From Haliclystus octoradiatus (Eukaryota > Cnidaria > Staurozoa > Stauromedusae > Haliclystidae): a DNA stretch of 64,000 bases. Below are positions 22,381-33,989 of this stretch, piece by piece. The DNA is taken from assembly GCA_916610825.1 (NCBI GenBank), contig OU744453.1:3664724-3728723 (forward strand), given 5' to 3'. Position 1 is the stretch's first letter; each line of letters opens with the position of its first letter. A model generated the notes under the pieces. It had not been told where the DNA came from, made no database searches, and saw only the letters and a list, made by a program, of their open reading frames with translations. Made by a program: the position numbers and the translations under genes.

Positions 22381-22582
22381 ATACAGTTGAATCCGGCAAT
22401 AAAGGCATGCTAGGGAAACAAAACTTTTTACCTGTTTTTGCAGAATCCGTTGTTAACGGTAAATGTTTAGTAAGTTTGACTGTAAATTACTCATTCCCGA
22501 ACTTTTTTTTGGCTTACTGTTATCTACAGAGTACGTTAATTCCGGAACCGCTATTGCCGGATTTACTGTATCTGTATGTAGA
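22381..22582. mobile_element. MITE with CAGTxxAATCCGGC ends
   Basis: Left end TACAGTTGAATCCGGCAATA; right end CTATTGCCGGATTTACTGTA. The inverted ends are about 20 bp, with TA at both borders, giving an element of about 200 bp without coding potential. CAGT-starting termini next to TA suggest the pogo/Tigger group. Confidence 0.6.
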
Positions 22583-23164
22583 TAAATTTTGCACCTATAA
22601 ATAAACAAGTTTACAAGGTGATTGTTAATATCAACTACTGCATATGCAATGGAAAATGCAACATTATATTATTGTTATTATTATTACTGTATATGAGCAA
22701 AGACACCAGAAAGGCCTCTGATGAGTCCATTGATCCTTGACATTGACGAAACACGTGCCACTACAGCAGTCCAGATTTAATTAATCAAGAGTTGTTATTA
22801 ACTTGGACTGAGCATGTGATATGCACCGAGGTGGTCATAATCCTTACAGTCCGTCAGCAGGACATCAGCAGATGTGATACATGAAAAGTTACGACATTAG
22901 AGATTGATAAATAATTCAAATTTGATGAGTACTTTCATTTGGCCGAATGTTCTTAATTCATGCAGGGATCACTGCATGCCTATGAATATTCAGATGTACC
23001 ATTATATTGGACTTTGAAATATCTTGAAAATGAGATTTGCATCTTTAGCATCTTGTATCATGTAGCTATAATTAATAATTCGTTATCAGATAGACATGGA
23101 TTTGAGATCTTTATCAAGACGATAAAGTTGGTCAAAACATTCTTATATATACACTAAACAAAAC

Positions 23165-23240
23165 GTGCACTGCTAGCCTAGTGGATAGGTGCCCAAACTC
23201 TGTGCGGGAGGTCGCGGTTCGTTTCGTCGTCGGTACACAC
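23165..23240 (+). repeat. tRNA-like sequence (relic or SINE head)
   Basis: It has a good A box (TAGCCTAGTGGATAGG) and a B-box-like GCGGTTCGTTTCG. A possible acceptor stem GTGCACT/GGTACAC has one mismatch. The anticodon and T arms do not fold cleanly, so a functional tRNA is unlikely. Confidence 0.35.
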
Positions 23241-23244
23241 ATGT

Positions 23245-24295
23245 TTGCTTTTAGTAATCATTTGCATATATAAATTTGTTAATGTTACTCTTAATCATAG
23301 CGATTGCCTATAAAATGTGATCTGCAATACTAATAAGTATATCTGATGACTATATGTAACAAATGGAATATGGTACTCCATTGTACTCTGATATAACACG
23401 TTGGGTGCGTAATGAGACATGAACAAAATTTAAAAAATCACTAGCAACCATGCGAGTGATTTTCACCTCTTCAGTGTGTCACAACGCCCAAGTGTTCGTA
23501 TACGAAGAATCGTTTTTCTATATGTTTTATAAAACAAACAAACTGTTTATTTTGAAATAAAAAAGCTCAAATTAATGATCACATCTAAATTGTTCTAAAA
23601 TGACGTCCCCGTAGGTCTAGAACGAGCGCGGATTTTCAATAGAAACACGCAGCCTTTTATTGAGAAAAGTTACGAAAATTGAAGAAAATAGTTTGGAAAT
23701 AAACAGATAACACATGACTGTACAATCTAGTAACGCTTGAAAATATAATCATTAGTTATCTCATATTGTAATAATAATTAAAAAAAATCAAATATATTTA
23801 GTGCAAACTCAGATACGCACATGAATATGAAAGCGTCCAATGTTGGGTAAACAGAGAATTACATAAATAACAGACAAAGATGAGGAAAAAGTCTCTTACC
23901 CGTTACTCAGAGTTTTATGCGTTTAATTGCGATCTTTACAGTCTGAAGAGTCATGACGCTTTTGCAGATAGATAATATTCATGTGGATATATGTTACATT
24001 TACTAAACATTTAACGTGACAATAATATCTATAATCTTTCTGAGGGATAAAGAATAAAATTTATAAGCACCAAACTGTATTTTTCGGGAAGAAAAAAGGG
24101 TAAAATAATAGATATGGATTTCGCTAAAATTAATCCGTTGTATCAAAGCTTAATTGTTGACTTTATATTTATTAGGCTGCAAAATTTAACAAAGAGAAGA
24201 TTGAAGGTAAGTTTATAAATTAGAGAAATCCCTATCCAAACACTGTGATATTCAATGCCAAGGGACCAGCCAATCATTGCCCACTTTTCTCTGTC
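23245..24295. other. Intergenic stretch, no gene seen
   Basis: No supported coding exon or structured RNA was seen. Weak ORFs only. Confidence 0.45.
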
Positions 24296-24300
24296 AATTA

Positions 24301-24583
24301 AGCCTGGTTCCCATATAGCCAATTTCTCTGCGACAGTGCCTGCAACATTTGTGTGGGTCACAGCTGTAGACATTTATCTATGTTTTGACAGGATATCGTT
24401 GGTCTAGCATGGCTGATTTCAAAGTTGAACTCACTCCCACTTTGAAATGACGCAGAAGAGACTAATGATATCCGCTCAAAACAATAGGAAAAAGATCGAT
24501 AAGCGTTTACGGCTATGAACCAGGCAAATGTCGCAGGGAGTGTGACAATATCACAGGCAAATTGGCCAATTGAGAACCCGGCT
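24301..24583. mobile_element. MITE with AGCCTGGTTC termini
   Basis: The left end AGCCTGGTTCCCA is mirrored by GAGAACCCGGCT at the right. Subterminal GCCAATTT and CTGCGACA motifs are also inverted between the halves. There is no transposase; it is a non-autonomous DNA element by structure. Confidence 0.5.
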
Positions 24584-24589
24584 TTACCT

Positions 24590-25340
24590 GTACTCAGTAA
24601 AAATCGACTATAAAGAAGTAACGATATAAAATAAGATTTTTGAATAAAAATTGAAAAGATTGAAATTGATGTAAAAATGTGGACAGAAACATAGAATAAA
24701 GAAGCTTTGTATATAGGATATATCTAGCAACAACATGTGGTTTTCTTGCTGCTAACTTGAAGAATATTGTAAAAGAAAACTGTTGATTCGTCACAAAATA
24801 TTATTTGTAATTTATTTCTGTTACGCTTTGGTGCTTCATGCTGACAACCCTTTAGTCTCACGTAGCCTGGTATTCAAACATTTACAACAACAGATCATCA
24901 ACAATAGTATTATCAGTCGTTGAAGAAAAGTTGTATGTAACTTAAAGGGGCAAAATTGACCGGCGACCGCTGCGAGCACAAGTTGAATTTATGCTTAGCG
25001 TAATTCAACCGTCTCGCTTTGAAACTATTGTTATAAACAGGCCTAATTGGAAATAAAATCCATGTCAACAATGAACATTGTGTTACAAACAATAAGCATG
25101 CGCGTGATCCTAAGTGTGTAGCGCCTGCCGGACACTTTTGCTCCTTTAAAAGGTTCTGAGTAAATGATGATGATGATGACAATTACATGCCCTAATTTTG
25201 TAATCGATAATGAAACATGACTGAGCGAATATCCAGGCTGTCGTACGTCGACTGAAATTTCTATCAGAATATCGATGGGACAAATTCGGTTTAATCGAGC
25301 AATAGAAAAATAATATTTTTGAAATTATGAATTCTATTTA
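24590..25340. other. Upstream region of the EF-hand gene
   Basis: The initiating exon of the EF-hand gene should lie here or further left. ATG ACT GAG CGA at 25219 is the only tempting start, but no GT donor places it in the required phase, so it is not called. Confidence 0.35.
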
Positions 25341-25347
25341 CTCTCAG

Positions 25348-26779
25348 AACTTCGTGGTGCATTTTCGATGTTGGATAAGAATAAAGATAATAAAATTAGT
25401 ATGGATGAATTGAAAACAGTTTTATGTAAAGCTGGACAGAAAATTAATGATAGAGAAATGAAGAAGACTTTCCGCGCCATTGATAAAAACGGTAAGAATA
25501 CACAATAGCTATTGATATGCTTTTTTTGTAATGCCGTCGTAAGAACGAAGACCTTCAGGATTAGAAATTGGAAATTGATTACGATTGGCAGGTCGTCACA
25601 TGATTCAAATAACAAGAAAAATGAAAGTAATAAGGGTATTGATTGCCTGAAGAATTTATTTATATTTATTTCAAAAACAGGAAGTGGTACAATTGATTTT
25701 GACGAATTCTTGGAAATGATGTGGATGAGAGCTGAATCATGCAAGAAACAAGATCGTTATCTCTCTCGCTTCAAAAGATTTGATTTAGATGGTAATGGCT
25801 ATATCTCATGGGATGAATTAAAAACAGTTTTGTCAGCTATGCGAATGGATTGTGACGATGCTATGGTTAATAAAATGATTAAAAAAGCAGACCTAAACAA
25901 AGATGGCAAAGTCGACTATCAAGGTATACGCTTACGATATCGGAAAGTTATCATTCTACCGATTTTCAAGGTTTGTCTCTTATAGATTACAAACAATAAT
26001 GAATCAGTGCATTCTCGCAACTCAGAATATGACACGGTTTTAAATAAACGACCGATGATATCAATTTAAACTCTGAAACTCCGAGTCGATTTTCCTTGTT
26101 ATTGTTACCACTCTTTTTATGCTATGGTTTACTAACAGTTAACGCTTCCACATACAATGTGTTCGTACCATTGTCTATGAGATCATTGCAATTTTTCTTG
26201 AAGTATTTTTGGAGTATATAAGTGTGTATTGGCATGATGCTAGAATAGGTTACATTGTGTCATATGGAAAATGAATTGATCAATCTGATTGGTTTAGAGT
26301 TTGACGCCAAATCACCACAGCAAAACTAATTTCGAGAACAAAATCGATCTTACGATTCGAACATAATATCAAGAGTAAGAATTTCCAATTTGATCAGGAG
26401 ATTTCAAAGATAAATCATGAACAAGAAAGTCATGTATAAGTGCTTGTAAAGTTGTGCTACGTATAATACAAAGCAATTGGCGCACAGTTTCCTATACTCT
26501 CAGACAAAAGTGTACATATTTTATTCCCTAAAAACTACATATACCGTTGCCCTTATATTGGACCCCAAGTTTGTACCCTATTTCAATTGTATATCAGCTA
26601 TTTGCGGCAAATTTCAGTAGTTCATAGAAAACTGTGCACTATAGTTGTGTATTGCTTTATTGTTATAGATATTTTAGAACAACAAAGATATCCTTCATCA
26701 CTATATAGATTGATATTATAGATTTCACAAATGTTGTTTTTTGTTTGTTTTAGAGTTCGTCAGCACAATGGCAATGTGA
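25348..26779 (+). CDS. Calmodulin-like four-EF-hand protein (5' exon missing)
   Basis: Three exons are visible: 25348-25491, 25681-25923 and 26754-26779. The joined frame is open and ends at TGA. Four canonical Ca-binding loops are present: DKNKDNKISMDE, DKNGSGTIDFDE (split by the first intron), DLDGNGYISWDE and DLNKDGKVDYQE. The protein ends EFVSTMAM, like the EFV...M end of calmodulin/troponin C. The first visible codon (GAA-LRGAFSM) corresponds to the AFxxFD helix before loop 1. A short upstream exon supplying Met and about 10 residues must exist, entering in phase 1. A cytosolic Ca sensor is the likely role. AATAAA signals near 26971 and 26987 suit the 3' end. Confidence 0.85.
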
Positions 26780-27104
26780 CTAAGAAGACATCATATTCCA
26801 TTACATATACCGATTCAAGTTAAAAGATTAAATCAAGGATTCTTTAAAAGCAGAACTAGCTTCAGCAATATAATAACTATACGGATTTCTTTTTTTCTTT
26901 GATTCACTCACAAAATTTTATACATCTACTCATAGATTTATATTTCAATGTAATATGTAATTATCGTCGCAATAAAAACGAAAAATAAAGGATGTAGCAT
27001 ATTGACAAAATGTTATTATTACGTAACATCCATATTAGATACAAGCTTATTTTATGTTGTTGACAGCTTTGATAATATATTGAACTCGATCATGTATCTC
27101 CGCG

Positions 27105-27212
27105 GGGTAACAACAACTCTGCATGGACGGGGAGAAGTGAAACTTTGGATAAAGTGTCCAAAAAGTTACAAAAACCTGATTTTTTCTAATTTTTAATGTA
27201 ACAATTCTACCA
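27105..27212. repeat. Partial GGGGTAAC-family element end
   Basis: CCGCGGGGTAACAACAACTC with GGACGGGGAGAAGTG resembles the left end of the element that follows directly at 27213. This suggests a nested or tandem partial copy. Confidence 0.4.
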
Positions 27213-27536
27213 AAATCCCGGGGGGGGGGTAACTCCAGCTCTTCAGGGACGGGGAGGTGCCACTTTGGAAAATGGTAAGGTACACAAAAGGTTCCAAAAC
27301 TTTTGTTGATGCTACCCAAAAAGTTCTAACAGGTTGATTAATTTTAAGTAAATACACAAAAATGATGCAAATTTTTTCAAAAATTCTTGAAAAAGTCAAA
27401 AATGGGATACCCAAAAGCTCCGAAATTTGAAATCTCATGCCCAAAAAGTTCTTTCTCAGCAGGAATATGGACCCAAAAAAGTGGCACGTCCCCGTATAGC
27501 CGTCCTAGTGGAGTTACCCCCCGGGACCAAGATCGT
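27213..27536. mobile_element. TIR element, best-preserved copy
   Basis: It begins CCCGGGGGGGGGGTAACTCC and ends GGAGTTACCCCCCGGG. Inside each end is GGACGGGGAGGTGCCAC or its counterpart GTGGCACGTCCCCGTA. It is about 324 bp with no transposase. The same unit in inverse orientation is at 33686-33985, with deleted versions at 42600-42770, 7005-7190 and 57530-57790. Confidence 0.7.
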
Positions 27537-27539
27537 GTC

Positions 27540-28190
27540 TTAGTTGCCATCCATAAACGTTTTGATTGACATCGATCAGCCCGAAATCATCAACATTTAT
27601 CTGCTTGCTTTTTGATGATAAGAAAGTTTATACCCACCTCCGTATAGCTAACTCACGAATAGTTTATAGTTTAATGCATTGTTTACAAGGAGGGCAAGTT
27701 GAACAATGTAGAGAGAAAAGATCTTGCAGTTTTCAATGTTCGAAACAACTGAAAACTTGACCTGAGTATCCAAGCTACTCGCCTATTTTTGTTGACAAGT
27801 CACAGAATTGTCCTGGCTGCTAGGCTGTAACCAGTTATGTCGAAACGAGTAGCTCGAGTAGGCGAGATCTCTGTGTCATCTTGCTTGTAAACAGAACGCA
27901 ACTTAAACAATAAAACCTCATAACTCTCTTTACTTGTAAACAAGGTCTAACTATACCTTCATATATATATATTTGATATTTGAAGAGGAAACTTCTCTCT
28001 TCTTGGATGGTTTTCAGGTTTCCATTTTTTTTTAATAAAAAGCTATTTCAATCACGTTACGCATAGACTCGAAGGTAATGATAACGAATAACATTTATAG
28101 CAATTTTATTTCTATCAACTGTGAAAGTATGGAATATGTGTGTTTACCATTAAAACATGTTATTTATTTCGATTGTAAAATCACAACACT
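27540..28190. other. Spacer 3' of the SVOP-like gene
   Basis: An imperfect inverted motif (AGCTACTCGCCTA and TAGCTCGAGTAGGCGAG) spans about 27768-27867. No gene was seen. Confidence 0.4.
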
Positions 28191-29633
28191 TCAGTCATCG
28201 TCAATATTAAGAGGTATTGGCTTAATAAAGAAGAAAAGTATTGTACACACCCCAGCAATTGCTCCCAAAACAATCACAGCCAATACAGGATTAATTACAG
28301 CGAGTACTTGCGCAATTGAAGGACCAATAATAGCTCCTATTTTATAGGCTGTATTTGCTAGGCCTGATATCTTTCCACGTAAGTTAGACTTATACATAAG
28401 TGGCAGTACGGCAAAGAGTGTTACATTTGCCGCTCCAATTGTCAACCGTAAAACAGATATTCGTAGAGAATATAGAAAACCAGTTTTTATCAAAGAAATA
28501 AATGTTATGCTTGATATAAATGATAATACTATCATAGGATTTTGAATTCTGTAAAATCTTTTGAATTTCCCAATAAAACAAGCTAATATAGATCCGCATA
28601 GGGAGCCAACAGAAGATAGCATTATTGTCCCATAGTCATTTACGTTCAATTCATAACATCTCTTACACTGTACTTTATCATGTGTAATTATTTCATTTAC
28701 ATCAATTATTTGACCTATGTTTAATGTTGCTAAAAATACTGCACTGTAATATGTCACCCCAAATCCTAAAATTAAGCACAAATTTATCAAAGTTTTGAAT
28801 AAGTTATCTTTGTCAAATAATTTCAAAATGTTTCCGTGATCTGCAGTTTCTGATAACGAGATTACAATTCTTCCATTAGGTAGATTTTTCTCATTTACTC
28901 TAGCAATATTTTTTAAGACCCTGATTAGACCATTGTAATCACGAATCTCTGAGCAATATTTTGGACTTTTTGATAGTTGAAAACTACAAAACATACCCAA
29001 AATAGAAGGAATAGCCATCATCAAAGTGAAATATCGCCAACTAAGAAAACGAAGAAATAAAAAGGCAAGTAAAGAGCACAGTATACTACCAACAGCCCAT
29101 GCCAAGATTACAAACGTCAGGTAATATCTGGTATGACTGGGCAACACTTCCACAGCAGCTATGGCTACTTGCAACTGAGACGCAAGTCCACAACCAATTA
29201 ATAATTGAAAAAATAAAATCCAAGAGAAACGAATAGAGAATGAAATGAATAATGTTCCATATGATGTGATTAAAGTGGAAAGCAATAAAGTATTTCTCCT
29301 TCCGAATTTGTCTGAAACAATCCCAAATAAAGGCGAACAAATAATTATACCAAACATACATATATTGTTTAAATAAGATACTTCAATGCTGCTTAAAAAG
29401 AATTCACATTGTAAAAACTGTGCAATAATACTGATCATTGTAATTTGAATTCCTTCAAGCATATAAATTAGAAAACAGCATAGCAAAGTGTAATTCTGGA
29501 ATTTACCATGACCAAGATAATTTAATATTTCATCGATTGTATACACAGCTGTATTTCTGCAGTTTTCTTTTATATCCATGAAGTAGACTCTGTATTTAGT
29601 ATTTCCTATCATTTTCTGCTTGTATTCAAACAT
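28191..29633 (-). CDS. SVOP/SV2-like major facilitator transporter
   Basis: 480 aa, single exon, ATG at 29633 (in-frame Met also at residues 8 and 19). The GHGKFQ opening, the acidic residue of MLEGIQITMIS in TM1, the CE..LSS.EVS.LN segment and the motif A GIVSDKFGRR match the SVOP/SV2 branch of MFS organic-ion transporters. Twelve membrane segments are apparent, with an N-terminal six-helix block, a polar central loop (about residues 230-280) and a TM7-8 loop containing VQCKRCYELN. It ends IPLNIDDD. Substrate unknown; the location is probably vesicle or plasma membrane. A frame-broken paralogue lies 13 kb to the right on the same strand. A foldback element sits about 100 bp upstream of the ATG. 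Confidence 0.9.
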   Translation of the reverse strand: MFEYKQKMIGNTKYRVYFMDIKENCRNTAVYTIDEILNYLGHGKFQNYTLLCCFLIYMLEGIQITMISIIAQFLQCEFFLSSIEVSYLNNICMFGIIICSPLFGIVSDKFGRRNTLLLSTLITSYGTLFISFSIRFSWILFFQLLIGCGLASQLQVAIAAVEVLPSHTRYYLTFVILAWAVGSILCSLLAFLFLRFLSWRYFTLMMAIPSILGMFCSFQLSKSPKYCSEIRDYNGLIRVLKNIARVNEKNLPNGRIVISLSETADHGNILKLFDKDNLFKTLINLCLILGFGVTYYSAVFLATLNIGQIIDVNEIITHDKVQCKRCYELNVNDYGTIMLSSVGSLCGSILACFIGKFKRFYRIQNPMIVLSFISSITFISLIKTGFLYSLRISVLRLTIGAANVTLFAVLPLMYKSNLRGKISGLANTAYKIGAIIGPSIAQVLAVINPVLAVIVLGAIAGVCTILFFFIKPIPLNIDDD

Positions 29634-29743
29634 AAAATAAAGTAGCAGCTTAATTCTTGTCTGAGAAACCTTGAAACCTCTCCTACATTTGCATGATCAA
29701 CCATCTATAACACGAGAGAAAGAAAATGGCAAACGTTTTATTG

Positions 29744-32727
29744 ACGTCTGTCAAGCTGGCCCACCCACCCTTTCAGATTGTAACGAAAATGGTATCCAGA
29801 TTTAGATCACATTTAGCTCACAATTGCTCAGCTACTTTGAAAATTTGCTCACGCGAAATAACCAGGTAATTCGCAACTTAAGACGGGTGGGCCAGCTTGA
29901 CGCTAGCCCACCCGCCCTGAAATATTGCCAATTTTTTGGTATCAAAATTTAGATCACAGTTAGAGAAAATTTGCTCAGCGGGTTAAAAAATTGCTCACGC
30001 AGTAGTTTTTCTGGAAATAGCCTTTTACTGGTTCCGGCTAGCCCACCCACCTTTGAATTTCTAAACTTTTTTTATATCGAAATTTAGCTCACAATTAGCT
30101 CACAATTGCTCACTATCTTTCAAATTCACTCAACAAATAGTTTTGAGATAACGGAGTTTTTAATGTTAAATAATGACGTAATCCTATGCTATTGTTTACA
30201 CAATGTTCATTTAATGAGCTTGTCTTTTGTTTTGTTTTGCTTGTCTTATCTCGTTTTAGATTGCTCTAGCCTGCGCGCAGACCTTGCGGGATAAAAATCT
30301 AACTCCCACGTTAGCAAGGGGGTTAAATTTTAATCCCGTAAGGTTTGCGTACAGGCTAGATTGCTCTGGTTTAGATGGATTGAATATAACCTAAAGTAAA
30401 CTAATAATACTAAATTAAAACTTCCTGTAACTTTTAGAGGTTCTTGAATCAGATGAGGCCCGTAGAAAATCCAGATATAGAATTTTAAAGACATATAAAC
30501 ATTTTATATAGTTCAGTTTTTATTAATTGAAATCGATTTTTTTGCTAAAATTCAAATAGTCTAATTCTTTCACGGATGCCCGGACATGGCTCAAAATGTA
30601 TTTAGCAGGGTTTTCAGATTTGTGGTAAAAATCTTATTGTGTGAATCAATGCCGGAATCAATGTATTATGAATACAGCTTCAAGGCCCCTTCAATACTTA
30701 CGGTAAGTATCATTGAATTGTAGAATCAAACAAAAGATTCGCTTTTTGATTTAATAATTTAAAAAAGCAATGCATATATGCTTCACTATGATGTGTAATT
30801 TATAATCCAACTAATCAAACCCTCGTATAATATTGAATGATATTTAAAGATCTATTAGTGAATAAACAGTAGATCAAAGATCAGGAGTTTACCCGTTACT
30901 CTGAGTTTCACATAAACACGCTCTTCAGACGGTTTAATAAATATAAAAACATTGTGGAGTTCTCAAGTATCGCATCGTAACAATGTAAGCGAAAGTATTT
31001 CTCATATTGAAAACGATGTTAAATAAAATTGCACACACATGACTCAAGTTTCTATTGTTTACATATAATATACATCTATTGGATTTTCATTGAGCAATCA
31101 AATTGATGTGATTGAATTCTAGTGGATAAAAGTTATCTGGTCAAACGCCGTTTTAATCTGTGTGCATTTTCATACGATTTCATACAGCGACTCTCAGTAT
31201 CATGGAGAGGAACACGGGATATAGGCTATTGCCTGAAAGTTATCTACCATCTATCTACTATTATGTAGCCTCTTTATTATACATGTGCAAAGAATTTTTA
31301 TATATTAGAGATTTAACTCATTATTGTTTATCGACTGTTGTTGTATCATGTTTTGAGATATATATATTTATCATCATCATCGTCAGCATTTATTCAGTGC
31401 CCATAAGCCAATATGATTTTTCATGGGGCTGTCGACAAAAATAACATCTTAACATATAAAAGAGAGTTAGTTCAAACGTATGTACCCTAATAACTCTCCG
31501 AATTCTCCATCAAAATGTATGAAAGCAATATCATTCAAACACCCCTGTTTCTATCTGTGTAGTTTTTATATCTCCTTCTCTACTCGTCATATCGAAATAA
31601 AATGTAACTTTCCGTTTTACAACAATTGCGGCTTTACGTCATAAAGCTGATATTGTTCGCGAGGGATCTCTCCGTGGTAATTCATTGCTAGTACAAAAAC
31701 GTAGGACCTTGAGAATAGACACAAAAGACCAAACAATAGAGAATATATGACATTCGTGAAAGAATTAAAATATTTGAAATTTAGCAAACAAATCGAATTC
31801 AATTAATAAAAACTGAACTATATAAAATGTTTATATGTCTTTAAAATTCTATATCTGGATTTTCTACGGGCCTCGTGATCTGATTCAAGAACCTCTAAAA
31901 GTTATATGAAGTTTAATTTAGTATTATTAGTTTACTTTAGGTTATATTCGTCCATCTAAACCAGAGCAATCTAGGCTGTACACAAACCTTACGGGATTAA
32001 AATGTAGCTCCCTTACTAACGAGGGAGTTAGATTTTTATCCCGCAAGGTCTGCGCGCAGGCTAAAGCAATCTAAAACGAGATAGCAGGCAAAATTATGCC
32101 TGACTTGTAATCTAGATCATTGTGAATCAAAAACTAACCTTTTGTTTGATTCAGGTGATTAAGCATACGTAATTATTAGCTACTTCATTGTACCCGAGAC
32201 AATATAGTGATTTTTCATTGTTTCCTTTTGTTTTTGTCAACAAAAGACAAGCTCATTAAATGAACATTATGTAAACAATAGCATAGGATTATGTCATTAT
32301 TTAACATTAAAATCTCCGTTATCTCAAAAATTATTTGTTGAGTGAATTTGAAAGATAGTGAGCAATTGTGAGCTAATTGTGAGCTAAATTTTGGTATAAA
32401 AAATGTTTAGAAATTCAAAGGTGGGTGGGCTAGCCGGAACCAGTAAAAGGCTATTTCCAGGAAAACTACTGCGTGAGCAATTTTTTAACCCGCTGAGCAA
32501 ATTTTCTCTAACTGTGATCTAAATTTTGATACCAAAAAAGTGGCAATATTTCAGGGTGGGTGGGCTAGCGTCAAGCTCGCCCACCCACTTTAAGTTGCGA
32601 ATTACCTGGTTATTTCGCGTGAGCAAATTTTCAAAGTAGCTGAGCAATTGTGAGCTAAATGTGATCTAAATCTTGATACCATTTTCGTTACAATCTGAAA
32701 GGGTGGGTGGGCCAGCTTGACAGACGT
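29744..32727. mobile_element. Foldback/Mutator-like element with long inverted arms
   Basis: A 9-bp direct repeat, GTTTTATTG, flanks it at 29735-29743 and 32728-32736. The outer ends are ACGTCTGTCAAGCTGG and its complement. The left arm (about 29744-30580) and right arm (about 31748-32727) are near-complementary; the right has about 150 extra bases. Each arm has internal subrepeats (CCCACCCACC, TCACAATTGCTCA). The 1.17-kb spacer shows no transposase. A 9-bp target duplication and long TIRs fit Mutator-like or foldback elements. Confidence 0.85.
30268..30363. repeat. Small hairpin inside the foldback left arm
   Basis: AGCCTGCGCGCAGACCTTGC and its imperfect complement (GCAAGG... to GGTTTGCGTACAGGCTAG) enclose about 50 bp. 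The same hairpin is present in the right arm at about 31971-32065. Confidence 0.55.
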
Positions 32728-33467
32728 GTTTTATTGCTGTAGTGAGCTTATTATTGTTGACGCGTTTTCTGTTGCCATTAGCTATCACCTTTATGTTTAG
32801 TCACAATCATTTTCATCGTTCATTAGTTTCTATTTGTGTTTGCAATGTTTCATTGTGATTGATTGCATTCATCGTATTTCAATAGTAATAATTTTTGCTT
32901 TGTATTATGTGGAACTTCTTCCTGTCTGTTTGTGGTGGATTTCTGTGTTAAACTTGTTTAAGTGAGTTCTTGCCTGCCATCGTCACATCAACATGTCGCT
33001 TGAGCTAAACATTTGAGTTAAGTATTTGATAGAAACTGACGCTTAGCTTAGAAGTATTTGCGTAACATGATTTTGATGTTACTGTTATTTATTATCCTTT
33101 TTGTATAACTTAAGTATTGAAAATGTTATAATCTAGTTCATGTCAACGGCTAGCCTGATGATTTTTGTCGCCTCCTAAATTGATTTGCTTAAAGGAATTT
33201 GATATACAGTCCTCTTAATATTGCCTTCGTTCAAGTTCTTCCTTTAGACAGCATTTTAGGACATTTAGTAATCACAGAAACCGTTCATAATTATATAAAA
33301 TTTCACAAAGATTATGCTGAAAATAGTTCGTACATATTGAAGGCCAGTAAAATCATCAAGACGAGAAGTTTCAATTGTAACTTCTTTAATGAACTTTCAA
33401 TTATAAAATTAGCTTTGATCTTGAGACTTTTTGCAGCAGCCAATGAGTCTTTAGAAAATAAACTTTC

Positions 33468-33570
33468 GATGAAAAAGTCAACAGCAACAATGTTGAAATT
33501 TTATTATTATTTTGAACAATGTTTTGGCGAGATTCAACTTCTGCGATTTTGAAGTTAAAAATAACAAATC
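33468..33570 (-). repeat. Dispersed repeat, second copy of the 21.6-kb family
   Basis: It matches 21565-21680 along its length with scattered changes, including TTTTATTATTATTTTGAACA. The motif core is altered here (GCCAAAACATTG on the minus strand). Confidence 0.5.
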
Positions 33571-33685
33571 TTTATACATGCATATAGATACTACATGATA
33601 ACAATAGATTACATATTATAAATTACGTAAAGCAATATGCATGTAAATAAAGGAGAATTTGATTTATTTTATATATATATCATCC

Positions 33686-33985
33686 CGGGGGGGGGGGGTA
33701 ACTCCACTATGATGGCTACACGGGGACGTGCCACTTTTTTTGGGTCCATATTCCAGCTGAGAAAAAACTTTTTTGGTATGAGATTTCAAAGTTTGGAGCT
33801 TTTGAATATCCTATTTTTGACTTTTTCAAGAATTTTTGAAAAAATTTGCATCATTTTTGCATATTTACTTGAAATCAAGCAACCTGCTAGAACTTTTTGG
33901 GTAGCATCAACAGAATTTTTGGAACTTTTTGGGTACTTTACCTTTTAAAAAAATGGCACCTCCTTGTCCCTAAAGAGCTGAAGTT
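33686..33985. mobile_element. TIR element, inverse copy
   Basis: It begins CCCGGGGGGGGGGGGTAACTCC-like and follows with CACGGGGACGTGCCAC. Its body is the reverse complement of 27240-27520. The far terminus (CTCCTTGTCCCTAAAGAGC) is eroded. Confidence 0.65.
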
Positions 33986-33989
33986 CACA

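Noticed and set aside
22714-22760. Hammerhead-like core CTGATGAG...GACGAAAC
   Set aside because: The core strings are present and stem II pairs for three bases, but no stem III closing on a GUH triplet and no stem I could be drawn. Kept out of the ribozyme set.
23165-23240. Functional tRNA gene
   Set aside because: A and B boxes are present, but the anticodon and T arms do not fold and no poly-T terminator follows.
25219-25260. ATG ACT GAG CGA as the first exon of the EF-hand gene
   Set aside because: It hits a TGA after 12 codons and no GT donor gives the required phase 1.
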